Source of the DNA: Nicoliella lavandulae
GTDB taxonomy: Bacteria; Bacillota; Bacilli; Lactobacillales; Lactobacillaceae
Assembly: GCF_037546185.1 (NCBI RefSeq)
Contig: NZ_JAWMWH010000001.1
Span: forward strand, 248,001 to 312,000
Reading direction: 5' to 3'
Length of the DNA stretch: 64,000 nucleotides
This document shows, one piece after another, positions 1 through 8,247 of the stretch. The position numbers and the translations under genes were made by a program. Each line of letters starts with the position of its first letter. Position 1 is the stretch's first letter. The notes under the pieces are model-generated. The model was not told where the DNA came from. It made no database searches and saw nothing but the letters and a program-made list of their open reading frames with translations.

Positions 1-910
1 ATGAGCTGTTGTTAGCTGATGCGGCACTTGAAGCTTGGCTTGAGTTACTGCTTTGTGGAACAACAAGGTTTGAAAGGTCAACAGTGATGTTTGAAGTGTA
101 AACACCTGACTTGTTGAATGCCTTACGGATCTTGTCAATCTTAGCGTAGTTAGCCTTAAAGTCCTTTAATGCGGTTTGTGCCTTAGTAAGGGTCTTCTTA
201 GCTGACTTCTTAGCAGCAGCAGTCTTAGCCTTTGATAACTTGTAGTTAGCATTAGCTACGTTGTAGTTGTATTGAGCAACAATACGGTTGTAGTTGTATG
301 GTAATACGTTCGCACCATCGTAAACCTTAGCTTGAACGTACTTAAGGTTAGCGTATTGAGCGTTAGCCTTTTCTAACTTAACCTTGTTTGCCTTAGTCTT
401 GCTTGCAGCATAAACACTCTTAGCAGTCTTGTATGCAGCAGAGTAAACAGCAGCTGATTTTTCGTCAGCAGCCTTGATGTAAGCAGGGTCGTTAGAGTTT
501 ACAGAACTAGTAGCGCTTGAGCTTGAAGCAACTGAACTAGTAGCTGATGAGTTTGAGCTAGCGGATGAACTGTTAGCTGAAGAGTTTGAACTAGCGGATG
601 AGCTAGAAACTGAAGAGCTTGAAGCACTTGAGCTAGTAGCTGATGAATCTGAGCTAGCAGATGAACTAGTAGCACTTGAACTTGAAGCGCTTGAGCTAGC
701 AGAGCTGGTTGCTGATGAATCAGCAGCAGCGGATTGTGTTTGTGTAGTAGAAACGTTTGCAGTAGTGTCAGCGTTTGCTGAGACAGCTTCTACAGCAGAG
801 AAAGTTAATAAGGAGAACGCAACAGTGGATAATACAACCCATTGTTTGTGTCTCTTATGCATAACCTTTTTATCGTTTTCAACACGATATTGGTTCTTAT
901 TGAACTTCAT
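1..910 (-). CDS. Secreted Ser/Ala-rich surface protein, C-terminus cut by window edge
   Basis: The frame is open from an ATG at 910-908 to position 1, with no stop, so the 3' end lies outside. A GAGGTGATC ribosome site precedes the ATG. The N-terminus is a long signal peptide with a basic stretch ending in KRHKQWVV, a hydrophobic core and a likely cleavage after SANA. A Ser/Ala low-complexity segment (about residues 55-125) follows, then a Lys/Ala helical segment, then Ser/Asn/Ala-rich sequence again. The basic motif before the core closely matches those of the proteins at 18349-19536 and 52026-55634. No enzymatic domain is visible. The likely role is a secreted or wall-associated surface protein (inference). 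It lies downstream of fabF on the same strand but has its own promoter and leader. Confidence 0.8.
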   Translation of the reverse strand, partial: MKFNKNQYRVENDKKVMHKRHKQWVVLSTVAFSLLTFSAVEAVSANADTTANVSTTQTQSAAADSSATSSASSSASSSSATSSSASSDSSATSSSASSSSVSSSSASSNSSANSSSASSNSSATSSVASSSSATSSVNSNDPAYIKAADEKSAAVYSAAYKTAKSVYAASKTKANKVKLEKANAQYANLKYVQAKVYDGANVLPYNYNRIVAQYNYNVANANYKLSKAKTAAAKKSAKKTLTKAQTALKDFKANYAKIDKIRKAFNKSGVYTSNITVDLSNLVVPQSSNSSQASSAASANNSS

Positions 911-1286
911 AAAAGATCACCTCAAATAATAATTTTAGCAAGACATATAAGATCTTACTTTCTAATATGCTAATACAGGACAAAACAAAATGCCAATTGA
1001 ATGGCATTATGTAATCGCCATGCAACAATTACATAACAACTGGTATTATAGCATAAAGTGTTGTGATTTGTACAATATCAACTCCACTTTAACGAACTTG
1101 TAAAGTTCTTAACCAGCGTGTAAAGAAAAAAATGACGATTACGGCAATGCTTAATCCTTTAAACATTGTGCCTGTATTATAACATAACCAACAATGAAAA
1201 TAGAGTTAAAAGTTAAAAATAATTCAATTTTTTTAAAATGGCTAAGCCAATTTGGAATTGCTTTCTATATATAATGAACGGATTAA
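911..1286 (-). promoter_or_regulatory. Promoter and structured 5' leader of the 1-910 surface gene
   Basis: This 376-base gap separates fabF from the surface gene. On the minus strand there is an extended -10 (TGC then TATAAT, 1053-1045) without a clear -35. The predicted transcript then starts with a 9-bp hairpin (arms 1028-1036 and 1007-1015, TTATGTAAT type). A second 7-bp hairpin follows directly (arms 1002-1008 and 989-995, AATGCCA) with a T-rich tail, which resembles an intrinsic terminator. The arms abut and share two bases. I see no convincing terminator for the fab operon here: a weak GGCT/AGCC hairpin near 1235-1255 is the only candidate. Confidence 0.55.
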
Positions 1287-2525
1287 TTAATTCCGCACAC
1301 GCTTAAATGCAAGCACGGCATTGTGACCACCAAACCCAAGTGAATTACTTAATGCAAAGTTCACTGGTTTGTTCTTATTTTCATCCGTCACAATGGTCGT
1401 TTTAACTTCAGGGTCTAAATCATAAAGACCAACATTAACTGGCATTACATTACGTTGTAATGCCCCAATCATAATAACAGCTTCTAATGATCCGGCAGCC
1501 CCTAAGGCGTGACCAGTTTGGCCCTTCGTGCTACTTACTTGCAAGTGGTCGTTAACCCCGTCAAAAAGTTTGGCAATTCCTTCTGATTCAGCAGAGTCAT
1601 TGGCATGCGTAGCAGTTCCGTGCGCATTGATGTAATCAACGTCAGCTTCGGTCATGTCACTTTCTTCAATGGCTTGCTTCATCGCCTTAATTGCGCCACT
1701 ACCATCAGGCCGTGGTGCCGTTAAGTGATAAGCATCCCCCGTTGCACCATAACCAGTAATTTCAGCCAGGATGTTAGCACCCCGCTGCTTAGCATGGTCA
1801 TAATCTTCAAGGACTAAGGTACCAGCTCCTTCACCCATTACGAATCCATTCCGGTTCTTATCAAATGGCATCGAAGCACGTAGTGGATCAGTGGATTCTG
1901 ATAAAGCAGTCAATGCCGCAAATCCAGAAATCCCCAGTTCATTAATGGAGGCTTCAGAACCACCAGTAATCATATAGGTCGCTTTACCACTCTTAATGCG
2001 TTCAAAAGCATCCCCAATTGCATTGGTCCCAGAAGCACATGCGGTTACAACAGCTTCATTAATGTTTCGGGTATCCAAGTTAATGGAAATGTTACCTGCT
2101 GCCATGTTAATAATGGAGTTAGGAACGAAGAATGGTGAAACCCGCTTAGGTCCCTTATCGTGCATCTTAATGGCTTGTTCTTGAATGGTCGTTAAACCAC
2201 CAATCCCGGAACCATAGATAACCCCGATATCATCTGGGTCGTAACTACCCTTTTCTAGACCCGCCATTTCCATGGCTTCAAATGCAGAGTAAACAGCGTA
2301 GCGTGAAAAATCATCCATTCGTTTGGAGATTTTCTTTGGAATCCGTTTTAACGGATCAAAGTCCTTCACTTCAGCTGCCACTGTGATACCAGTATCAGTA
2401 GCATCAAAGTGGGTGATGGGGGCAATCCCCGTTTTATTAGCAAAGATATTGTCTAAGAAGGTCTTGGAATCGTTTCCCAATGGGGTAACGGCACCAATCC
2501 CAACAACAGCGACACGATGTTCCAT
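1287..2525 (-). CDS. fabF: Beta-ketoacyl-ACP synthase II (FabF)
   Basis: Catalyses the decarboxylative condensation of malonyl-ACP with acyl-ACP in each elongation round of type II fatty-acid synthesis, in the cytosol. The 412-residue length is normal for FabF. The Cys-His-His triad is visible: C163 in TACASGTNA, H302 in NAHGTAT and H339 in GQTGHALGAAG, with the C-terminal NSLGFGGHN loop. The ATG at 2525 has an AAGGAGGAG ribosome site overlapping the end of fabZ, 14 bases upstream. It is the last gene of the operon, directly after fabZ. In L. plantarum-type operons fabF sits in the middle, after fabG, so this position is unusual. It could have KAS I-like specificity for unsaturated chains (inference). 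Confidence 0.95.
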   Translation of the reverse strand: MEHRVAVVGIGAVTPLGNDSKTFLDNIFANKTGIAPITHFDATDTGITVAAEVKDFDPLKRIPKKISKRMDDFSRYAVYSAFEAMEMAGLEKGSYDPDDIGVIYGSGIGGLTTIQEQAIKMHDKGPKRVSPFFVPNSIINMAAGNISINLDTRNINEAVVTACASGTNAIGDAFERIKSGKATYMITGGSEASINELGISGFAALTALSESTDPLRASMPFDKNRNGFVMGEGAGTLVLEDYDHAKQRGANILAEITGYGATGDAYHLTAPRPDGSGAIKAMKQAIEESDMTEADVDYINAHGTATHANDSAESEGIAKLFDGVNDHLQVSSTKGQTGHALGAAGSLEAVIMIGALQRNVMPVNVGLYDLDPEVKTTIVTDENKNKPVNFALSNSLGFGGHNAVLAFKRVRN

Positions 2526-2539
2526 GGTTAGACTCCTCC

Positions 2540-2986
2540 TTATTCTGGACGTTTCTTGTCTGGCACGATGAATGATAGTTCAGCTTGACAAGCCTTCTTA
2601 TCGTTAACGTATGCAACACAGTCAACCGTTCCCATGTTACTGTGTTGTTTCTTCATTGTAATTTCAAAGCGGATCACATCGCCTGGGCGGACCATCTTTC
2701 TGAACTTAGCGTTCTTGATGGAACCCATGTAGGCCGTCTTATCCTTATACTTTTCACTCTTCAAAATTAAGATTGAAGCCGCTTGGGCCATTGATTCAAT
2801 GATCAATACCCCAGGCATCACTGGGTTGCCAGGGAAGTGTCCTTGGAAGTAGTTTTCGTTGATTGTTACATTTTTGGTTGCCACAATCTTTTCATCAGGA
2901 ACTAATTCGTCCACCCGATCAATGTATAGAATTGGGTAGCGGTTAGGAATTAAATCCATGATTTCAGTAATATCTAAAACAGCCAT
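2540..2986 (-). CDS. fabZ: 3-hydroxyacyl-ACP dehydratase FabZ (canonical active site)
   Basis: Removes water from 3-hydroxyacyl-ACP to give trans-2-enoyl-ACP. The hot-dog fold signature is complete: QGHFPGNPVMPG with catalytic H50, and E64 in IIESMAQA. The ATG at 2986 was chosen because AGGAGG lies seven bases upstream; a TTG one codon earlier is less likely. The product is 148 residues. It pairs with fabF (14-base gap) at the operon end. The other fabZ-like gene of this operon (7376-7786) lacks the catalytic His, so this one is probably the working dehydratase. It may also isomerise to cis-3, like enterococcal FabN, but the sequence alone cannot show that. Confidence 0.93.
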   Translation of the reverse strand: MAVLDITEIMDLIPNRYPILYIDRVDELVPDEKIVATKNVTINENYFQGHFPGNPVMPGVLIIESMAQAASILILKSEKYKDKTAYMGSIKNAKFRKMVRPGDVIRFEITMKKQHSNMGTVDCVAYVNDKKACQAELSFIVPDKKRPE

Positions 2987-3012
2987 CAATAATCCTCCTA
3001 TTATAATGAAAC

Positions 3013-3591
3013 TTACTTTGCAAATTTAGCAATGGTGCCGATGTAATCAGCCCCTGCGTATAATGGTTCTAAATCAATTGCTTGTCCATAGCGATTGGCA
3101 TGGGCGAGGGTCTCAAGATCAATTTGCATGCTCTTGACGCCCCCGGGAATGCCCATTCCGACTAACTTCAAAACGGCTTCTTTAATTGTCCATAGTTTCA
3201 AAGTCGCCCGAGTTTGCTCATCACCGGTAAACTGCGCTAGGTATTCACGTTCTTCACGGCGGAATGCCCGGTTGATCCGGTGATAATCATATGGTCGGAT
3301 TTTTTCGAGGTCGACGCCGATTGGTCGCTTCGATATCGCAAGCACTACCTTATCATATGAATTCGCAATGTTATACTCAAACGCCCCACTTTTTAGGCGT
3401 GGTTTGCCATGGGGACCATGGTCAAATAAGACGCCACTAGCAATGGTCGCGGGCGTTTGCCCTAACCAATCAGCTAGCATATATTTACCAACAATGGATT
3501 GGCGTTTGTTATACAGATTGCCAACATTGTAACGAGCAAATGCAGCTTGGTAGCGTGGATTTTGAATCGAATCAATGATTAACGTGGTCAT
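3013..3591 (-). CDS. 4'-phosphopantetheinyl transferase (Sfp type)
   Basis: Transfers phosphopantetheine from CoA to the serine of apo-ACP, so it probably activates the AcpP encoded at 9920-10171. The 192-residue protein has the Sfp-family signatures: GVDLEKIRP (Mg-binding Asp and Glu, about residues 113-121) and KLWTIKEAVLKLVGMGI (the WxxKEA motif). It is a two-half Sfp/Gsp-type enzyme rather than the short trimeric AcpS. The ATG is four bases after the fabI stop and no strong ribosome site is visible, so translation is probably coupled. Presence of a PPTase gene after fabI is also known in L. plantarum-type operons. Confidence 0.88.
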   Translation of the reverse strand: MTTLIIDSIQNPRYQAAFARYNVGNLYNKRQSIVGKYMLADWLGQTPATIASGVLFDHGPHGKPRLKSGAFEYNIANSYDKVVLAISKRPIGVDLEKIRPYDYHRINRAFRREEREYLAQFTGDEQTRATLKLWTIKEAVLKLVGMGIPGGVKSMQIDLETLAHANRYGQAIDLEPLYAGADYIGTIAKFAK

Positions 3592-3595
3592 TGGA

Positions 3596-4363
3596 CTAAA
3601 CGATTAAGTGCACACCATTATCAACGTAGATAACGTCACCGGTAACTCCGGAAGCTAAGTCACTCATTAAGAATGAAGCAGACTTACCAACATCCATTGG
3701 GGTAACGCTCTTTCCGTTAACCGTAAAGCCTTCAGACATCTTAAGTAAGTCACCGTGGTGTTTGATTCCAGTAACAGCAAGTGTCTTGATGGCACCAGCT
3801 GAGATGGCGTTTACTCGAATGTTCTTTTCTGCCCCTAATTCAGCAGCTAAGTAGCGCATTTCAGCTTCAAGGGAAGCTTTCGCAACCCCCATCATGTTGT
3901 AGTTAGGAATGGCACGCACTGCACCAATGTAAGTTAGCGTAGCAATGCTACCCCCTTCATTCATGATGGCACTTGCGTACCGTGAAACGGAAATGAAGGA
4001 ATAAGCACTAATGTCTTGAGCTAAGTTAAAGCCATCCTTCTTTACGTTCTTAACGCCGCCTTCAAGGGTTTCCTTGTCAGCAAAGGCAATCGCATGGATT
4101 ACCCCATCAATGTTACCAACGGCATCGTGGATTTCGTTAAATGTCTTTTCAACGTTAGCATCATCAGCTACGTCACATTCAAACATCTTAACGTCAACGT
4201 CGGCTAATAACTTATCCAATGAACGCTTCATCCGTTCGTTTTGGTAGGTCAAGATCACTTCAGCTCCTTGATCTAAAAGCGATTGAGCACAACCCCACGC
4301 AATACTTTTCTTGTTCGCAACTCCCATTACGACAATTTTTTTACCATCTAAAATTCCAGCCAT
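3596..4363 (-). CDS. fabI: Enoyl-ACP reductase (NADH), FabI
   Basis: Reduces trans-2-enoyl-ACP to acyl-ACP, the last step of each elongation cycle; it belongs to the SDR fold. The N-terminal nucleotide-binding stretch reads GVANKKSIAWGCAQ, and the Y-x6-K catalytic pair is in YNMMGVAKASLEAE. The ATG at 4363 gives 255 residues and has GGAGG ten bases upstream. An upstream in-frame ATG at 4384 overlaps the accA stop and would add seven atypical residues. It sits between accA and the phosphopantetheinyl transferase. FabI rather than FabK is the only enoyl reductase visible, which would predict sensitivity to FabI-directed inhibitors (inference). Confidence 0.95.
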   Translation of the reverse strand: MAGILDGKKIVVMGVANKKSIAWGCAQSLLDQGAEVILTYQNERMKRSLDKLLADVDVKMFECDVADDANVEKTFNEIHDAVGNIDGVIHAIAFADKETLEGGVKNVKKDGFNLAQDISAYSFISVSRYASAIMNEGGSIATLTYIGAVRAIPNYNMMGVAKASLEAEMRYLAAELGAEKNIRVNAISAGAIKTLAVTGIKHHGDLLKMSEGFTVNGKSVTPMDVGKSASFLMSDLASGVTGDVIYVDNGVHLIV

Positions 4364-4383
4364 GAGTTTATTTCCTCCAGTCA

Positions 4384-5157
4384 TTAGTTAAACTTCCGAT
4401 AGCGGGCATGTCGATCAGCAATTAGTTGATCGATTGGTTTAATTTGTAATTCTTTAATTTTAGCCGTTAGGGCTTCCTTGAACGCAGCGACTTGATCCGC
4501 CGTCTTCACTTCTGGAATCACACGATCAATAATGTGATTGGCCAGTAGTTCTTCTGGGGTCAAGCCCATTTGTTCAGCGGCTTCCTTCGCCCGACTAGCA
4601 TCCTTCCACAAAATGGTGGCAAATCCTTCGGGCGAAAGAATCGTATAGGCACTGTCTTCAAAGGCCCAGACTTCATCCCCAACTGCAAGAGCTAAGGCTC
4701 CCCCACTCCCAGCTTCACCAACGATGACGCTGATGTATGGGACGGTGAGGTTTAACCCCTGCATAATGGATTGGGCAATCATATACCCTTGGCCATGGTA
4801 TTCGGCTTCGACGCCTGGATAGGCACCAGGGGTATTAACTAATGTAATGATGGGCCGATTGAACTTTTCAGCGGCCTTCATTAACCGTAACGCCTTGCGA
4901 TAACCATCTGGTTCAGCTGAACCAAAATGGCGCGCTAGGTTTTCTTCAGTATCCTGCCCCTTTTGAATCCCGACAATCGTAACCGGTTTGCCATTAATGA
5001 TTCCAATTCCACCGTAAACGGCCGGATCGTCACCATAGGCACGGTCACCATGTAATTCTTCAAAATCTTCAGTAATGCCAGCCACTAATTGTTGGATACT
5101 AATTTTTTCACTACTGCGGGCTGCCAAAACACGATCATACGCTGCCTTTTTAGTCAT
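4384..5157 (-). CDS. accA: Acetyl-CoA carboxylase carboxyltransferase subunit alpha
   Basis: With AccD it forms the carboxyltransferase that moves CO2 from carboxybiotin to acetyl-CoA, making malonyl-CoA. The 257-residue protein shows the crotonase-like alpha-subunit signatures: VTIVGIQKGQD, LVNTPGAYPGVEAEYHGQG and GEAGSGGALALAVGD. It is shorter at the N-terminus than the E. coli protein, as in other LAB. The ATG at 5157 has a GAAGGAGGA ribosome site. The stop overlaps the possible upstream start of fabI, which is consistent with tight operon packing. Confidence 0.95.
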   Translation of the reverse strand: MTKKAAYDRVLAARSSEKISIQQLVAGITEDFEELHGDRAYGDDPAVYGGIGIINGKPVTIVGIQKGQDTEENLARHFGSAEPDGYRKALRLMKAAEKFNRPIITLVNTPGAYPGVEAEYHGQGYMIAQSIMQGLNLTVPYISVIVGEAGSGGALALAVGDEVWAFEDSAYTILSPEGFATILWKDASRAKEAAEQMGLTPEELLANHIIDRVIPEVKTADQVAAFKEALTAKIKELQIKPIDQLIADRHARYRKFN

Positions 5158-5173
5158 TATTAGTCCTCCTTCA

Positions 5174-5998
5174 TTAGTTCCAAGCCAACATTTTAGCTAA
5201 GTATTGCTTTAAAGCCGGGCGCCGGACAATTTGGTCCAAGAACCCGTTTTTAAGTAGTGTCTCAGCTCGTTGAAAGTCCTTGGGTGGGACTTGTTGAATC
5301 GTTTTTTCGATGACCCGCCGACCAGCGAACCCAATTAATGCATGGGGTTCACTGATCATGATGTCACCTTCCATTGCGAAACTGGCGGTTACCCCGCCGG
5401 TAGTTGGGTCGGTCAAAACGCTTATGTATAATAAGCCTTTATCACTGTGATCAGCTACGGCTGCTGAAACCTTTGCCATTTGCATCAATGAATTAATCCC
5501 TTCTTGCATCCGTGCACCCCCAGAGGCGGTGAACATGATAACGGGAAGGTCTTCTAACGTACACTTTTCAAATAAGCGGGTAATCTTTTCACCAGTGGCA
5601 GTCCCTAGACTCCCCATGATGAAGCGCGCATCCATCACGCCAATGCCGACTTTGTGCCCGTCAATGGTCCCAATGCCCGTCAAGACACTTTCATCTAAGT
5701 CGGTCGTCTGCCGTGCTTTTTGCAACTTACCCATGTACTTGGCATCACCGCTAAAGCGGTCAGGGGCCTTGATGTGCGCATCCATTTCTTCGAACGAATC
5801 AGGATCACAAATCAATGCAATCCGTTTTTGGGCCCCAATCCGAAATCCGTAGTGACACTCAGGACATTCGTTGTACTTACCAAGCTTCTTAGAATAAAAA
5901 CTACTGCCACAAATTGGACATTTGACAAATAAGTGGTCTGGAATTTGGTCCATCCGCGCTTGGTAATCAGTTGATTGCGCATTATTTGGTTGGGTCAT
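5174..5998 (-). CDS. accD: Acetyl-CoA carboxylase carboxyltransferase subunit beta
   Basis: Beta subunit of the carboxyltransferase half of acetyl-CoA carboxylase. Residues 27-48 carry the four-cysteine zinc ribbon (CPIC...CPEC: C27, C30, C45, C48). The central segment MFTASGGARMQEG and the GGVTASFAMEGD stretch are typical of AccD. The length is 274 residues. The start overlaps the end of accC by 17 bases and has only a weak ribosome site, which suggests translational coupling that could balance the subunits. Confidence 0.95.
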   Translation of the reverse strand: MTQPNNAQSTDYQARMDQIPDHLFVKCPICGSSFYSKKLGKYNECPECHYGFRIGAQKRIALICDPDSFEEMDAHIKAPDRFSGDAKYMGKLQKARQTTDLDESVLTGIGTIDGHKVGIGVMDARFIMGSLGTATGEKITRLFEKCTLEDLPVIMFTASGGARMQEGINSLMQMAKVSAAVADHSDKGLLYISVLTDPTTGGVTASFAMEGDIMISEPHALIGFAGRRVIEKTIQQVPPKDFQRAETLLKNGFLDQIVRRPALKQYLAKMLAWN

Positions 5999-7361
5999 TT
6001 TTATTCAACCACGCTTTCAAGAAAGAATTCTCAATATAAACATTATTGAAGTCACTTGCTTTGAAGTGTTCATCATCTAATAAGTCGTAGAGGAATTGTT
6101 GATTGGTATGAACCCCTTCAATCTTAAATTCCTTTACGACCCGCCGCATCTTATTAACGGCTTGGGCCTTGGTTGGCATGTGGACAATGATTTTAGCAAT
6201 CATCGAGTCGTAGAACGGTGAAATCGTATCACCAGCTTCGACGCCCACATCCAAACGGACCCCCTTAGTTCCGAATGGGAAGCGTAATGCTTTGATCTTA
6301 CCAGGCGATGGCGTAAAGCCCGTTGCTGGGTTTTCAGCATTAATCCGACATTCGATGGCAAAGCCCTTCGGTGCACAATCAGCTTGGTCGTAAGGCAATG
6401 GTTCGCCTGCCGCCACCATAATTTGTGACTTAATGAGCTCGACGCCAGCGACTTCTTCCGTTACGGTGTGTTCAACTTGAAGCCGCGTGTTCATTTCCAT
6501 GAAGTAGAACTGCATATTGCGTTCGTCCAATAGAAATTCAATCGTCCCGGTATTTTCATAGCCAATTTCCTTCATCGCTTTGACCACGAGTGAACCGAGG
6601 TAGTCGCGTTGTTCTTGACTCACTAGCATACAAGGACTTTCTTCGATGATCTTTTGATGGCCCCGTTGGAGCGAACAATCCCGTTCGGGGAAGTACACGA
6701 TGTGGCCCTGTTGATCTGCAATTGCTTGCATTTCAATGTGCTTGGCATCGCTTAAGTCCTTTTCCAAATAGAGGGTATCATCATCAAAGGAAAGTCTGAT
6801 TTCACGCTGGGTCGTGGGGTAGATATCACGCATTGCATCGTCATCAACGATTTTACGGATTCCCTTGCCACCCCCACCAGCAGCGGCCTTTAGCATCACG
6901 GGATACCCAATTTGATTCGCAGCTTTGATGGCTTCATCCACCGTTTTAACTGCGCCATCACTACCGGGAATAGTGGGCACACCCGCTTTTTTCATGGTTG
7001 CCTTAGCATGCGCTTTATTCCCCATCAAATCAATGACCTTAGAACTAGGGCCGATAAATTTGATGTGGCACTTTTCACATAGTTCGGCAAATTCGGCATT
7101 TTCGGATAAGAATCCATACCCTGGGTGAATTGCATCACAACCGGTTAATATGGCGGTATCAATGATGGCCGGCATATTTAAGTATGATTCACTAGCTTGA
7201 TAGCCCCCGATACAAACTGCTTCATCGGCAAGCTTGACAAAGAGGCTATCCTTGTCAGCAGTTGAATATACAGCAACTGATCGGATGTCCATTTCACGTA
7301 AGGACCGAATAATTTGCACCGCGATTTCACCACGGTTCGCAATCAATACTTTCTTAAACAT
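5982..7361 (-). CDS. accC: Acetyl-CoA carboxylase biotin carboxylase subunit
   Basis: ATP-dependent carboxylation of the biotin carried by AccB. The 459-residue protein has the biotin-carboxylase N-domain (IANRGEIAVQIIRSLRE), the ATP-grasp glycine loop (AAAGGGGKGIRKI) and the EMNTRLQVEHTVTEEVAG active-site segment. The C-terminal domain includes FTPSPGKI. The ATG at 7361 is preceded by AAAGGATGG. It lies between the variant fabZ and accD, and its 3' end overlaps accD. Confidence 0.96.
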   Translation of the reverse strand: MFKKVLIANRGEIAVQIIRSLREMDIRSVAVYSTADKDSLFVKLADEAVCIGGYQASESYLNMPAIIDTAILTGCDAIHPGYGFLSENAEFAELCEKCHIKFIGPSSKVIDLMGNKAHAKATMKKAGVPTIPGSDGAVKTVDEAIKAANQIGYPVMLKAAAGGGGKGIRKIVDDDAMRDIYPTTQREIRLSFDDDTLYLEKDLSDAKHIEMQAIADQQGHIVYFPERDCSLQRGHQKIIEESPCMLVSQEQRDYLGSLVVKAMKEIGYENTGTIEFLLDERNMQFYFMEMNTRLQVEHTVTEEVAGVELIKSQIMVAAGEPLPYDQADCAPKGFAIECRINAENPATGFTPSPGKIKALRFPFGTKGVRLDVGVEAGDTISPFYDSMIAKIIVHMPTKAQAVNKMRRVVKEFKIEGVHTNQQFLYDLLDDEHFKASDFNNVYIENSFLKAWLNKNDPTK

Positions 7362-7375
7362 CTAACCATCCTTTG

Positions 7376-7786
7376 TTATTCAATCGCAAAGACTAGGTCA
7401 GCAGTACAAATTACTTCGCCATTGCGCGTAACGGTACCGTGACCTACCCCAATTTGGCGTTTTAACTTAGTCATTTCAACTGATAACGATAGTTCATCGC
7501 CGGGGCGAAAGTCATCTTTGTATTCAGCATCCTTGATGCCCCCAAAGAAGACGTTGCGTCCTTTATATTCAGGCATTGATAACAACGATACCACGCCCGT
7601 TTGTGCTAGACATTCTAGCACGATTGGCCGTGGCATTACGGGATTTGATTGCCCTTGGAAGAACCATTCGTTAATCGTTAAGTATTTTGTTGCTTTGGAT
7701 CCCTCACCCGGCCGCACTTCTTCGATTCGATCGATCATTTGAAATGGGTAGCGTTGTGGGATATATTTATCAACTTCAAAACTCAC
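7376..7786 (-). CDS. FabZ-like hot-dog protein lacking the catalytic histidine
   Basis: A 136-residue hot-dog protein clearly related to FabZ (YIPQRYPFQMIDRI, NPVMPRPIVLECLAQT, RPGDELSLSVEM). In canonical FabZ the segment is GHFPGNPVMPG; here it reads GQSNPVMPRP. The His is replaced by Gln46, two residues are missing and the following Gly is Arg, while the catalytic Glu58 remains. The start is GTG at 7786 with AGGAGG eight bases upstream. It sits between accB and accC, where LAB operons usually place a fabZ. It could be a regulatory or substrate-specific subunit, a variant dehydratase, or inactive. The family call is firm but the activity is uncertain. Confidence 0.85.
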   Translation of the reverse strand: MSFEVDKYIPQRYPFQMIDRIEEVRPGEGSKATKYLTINEWFFQGQSNPVMPRPIVLECLAQTGVVSLLSMPEYKGRNVFFGGIKDAEYKDDFRPGDELSLSVEMTKLKRQIGVGHGTVTRNGEVICTADLVFAIE

Positions 7787-7789
7787 GCC

Positions 7790-8224
7790 TTAGTCCTCCT
7801 CGATCGCAAAGATGGGTTGATCGTATTCAACCATTTCACCATCGGAAACCAGTTGTTTCGTAATGGTTCCAGATACCGGACTCTTCACGTCGTTGATAAC
7901 CTTCATGGCTTCGATCACACAGACCGTTTCACCCTTTTTAACGTGGTCGCCAACCTCTTTGAAGACGGGCTTATCTGGACTAGGGGCAAAGTAGACGATC
8001 CCAACTAGTGGTGCCTTGATCTGTGCCCCTTCATTATTAGCAGTAGCAGCCTTTTGTGGTGCTGCTGGATTGGCAGCTGGTTGGGCATTATTGCCAGTTG
8101 GTTGAGCCACTACCTGTTGGGGATGGTCAAGCTTACTGAAGTAAATTTGACCATCGATTCGTAATTCAGTTAAATTGGATTGATCGAACTTATCGATCAG
8201 TCGTTCAACATCTTGTTCATCCAT
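7790..8224 (-). CDS. accB: Biotin carboxyl carrier protein of acetyl-CoA carboxylase
   Basis: Carries the covalently bound biotin between AccC and AccA/AccD. The 144-residue protein has the expected N-terminal helical region, an Ala/Pro/Gln-rich linker (about residues 40-68) and a C-terminal biotinyl domain with the EAMKV motif; K108 is the biotinylation site. The ATG at 8224 is preceded by TAGGAG. It lies three bases before the GTG start of the next gene. Confidence 0.95.
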   Translation of the reverse strand: MDEQDVERLIDKFDQSNLTELRIDGQIYFSKLDHPQQVVAQPTGNNAQPAANPAAPQKAATANNEGAQIKAPLVGIVYFAPSPDKPVFKEVGDHVKKGETVCVIEAMKVINDVKSPVSGTITKQLVSDGEMVEYDQPIFAIEED

Positions 8225-8247
8225 AATTAAAAAACTCCTATGCTTCC

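Noticed and set aside
2323..2571. Small plus-strand frames over fabF and fabZ.
   Set aside because: They overlap strongly supported genes and lack ribosome sites.
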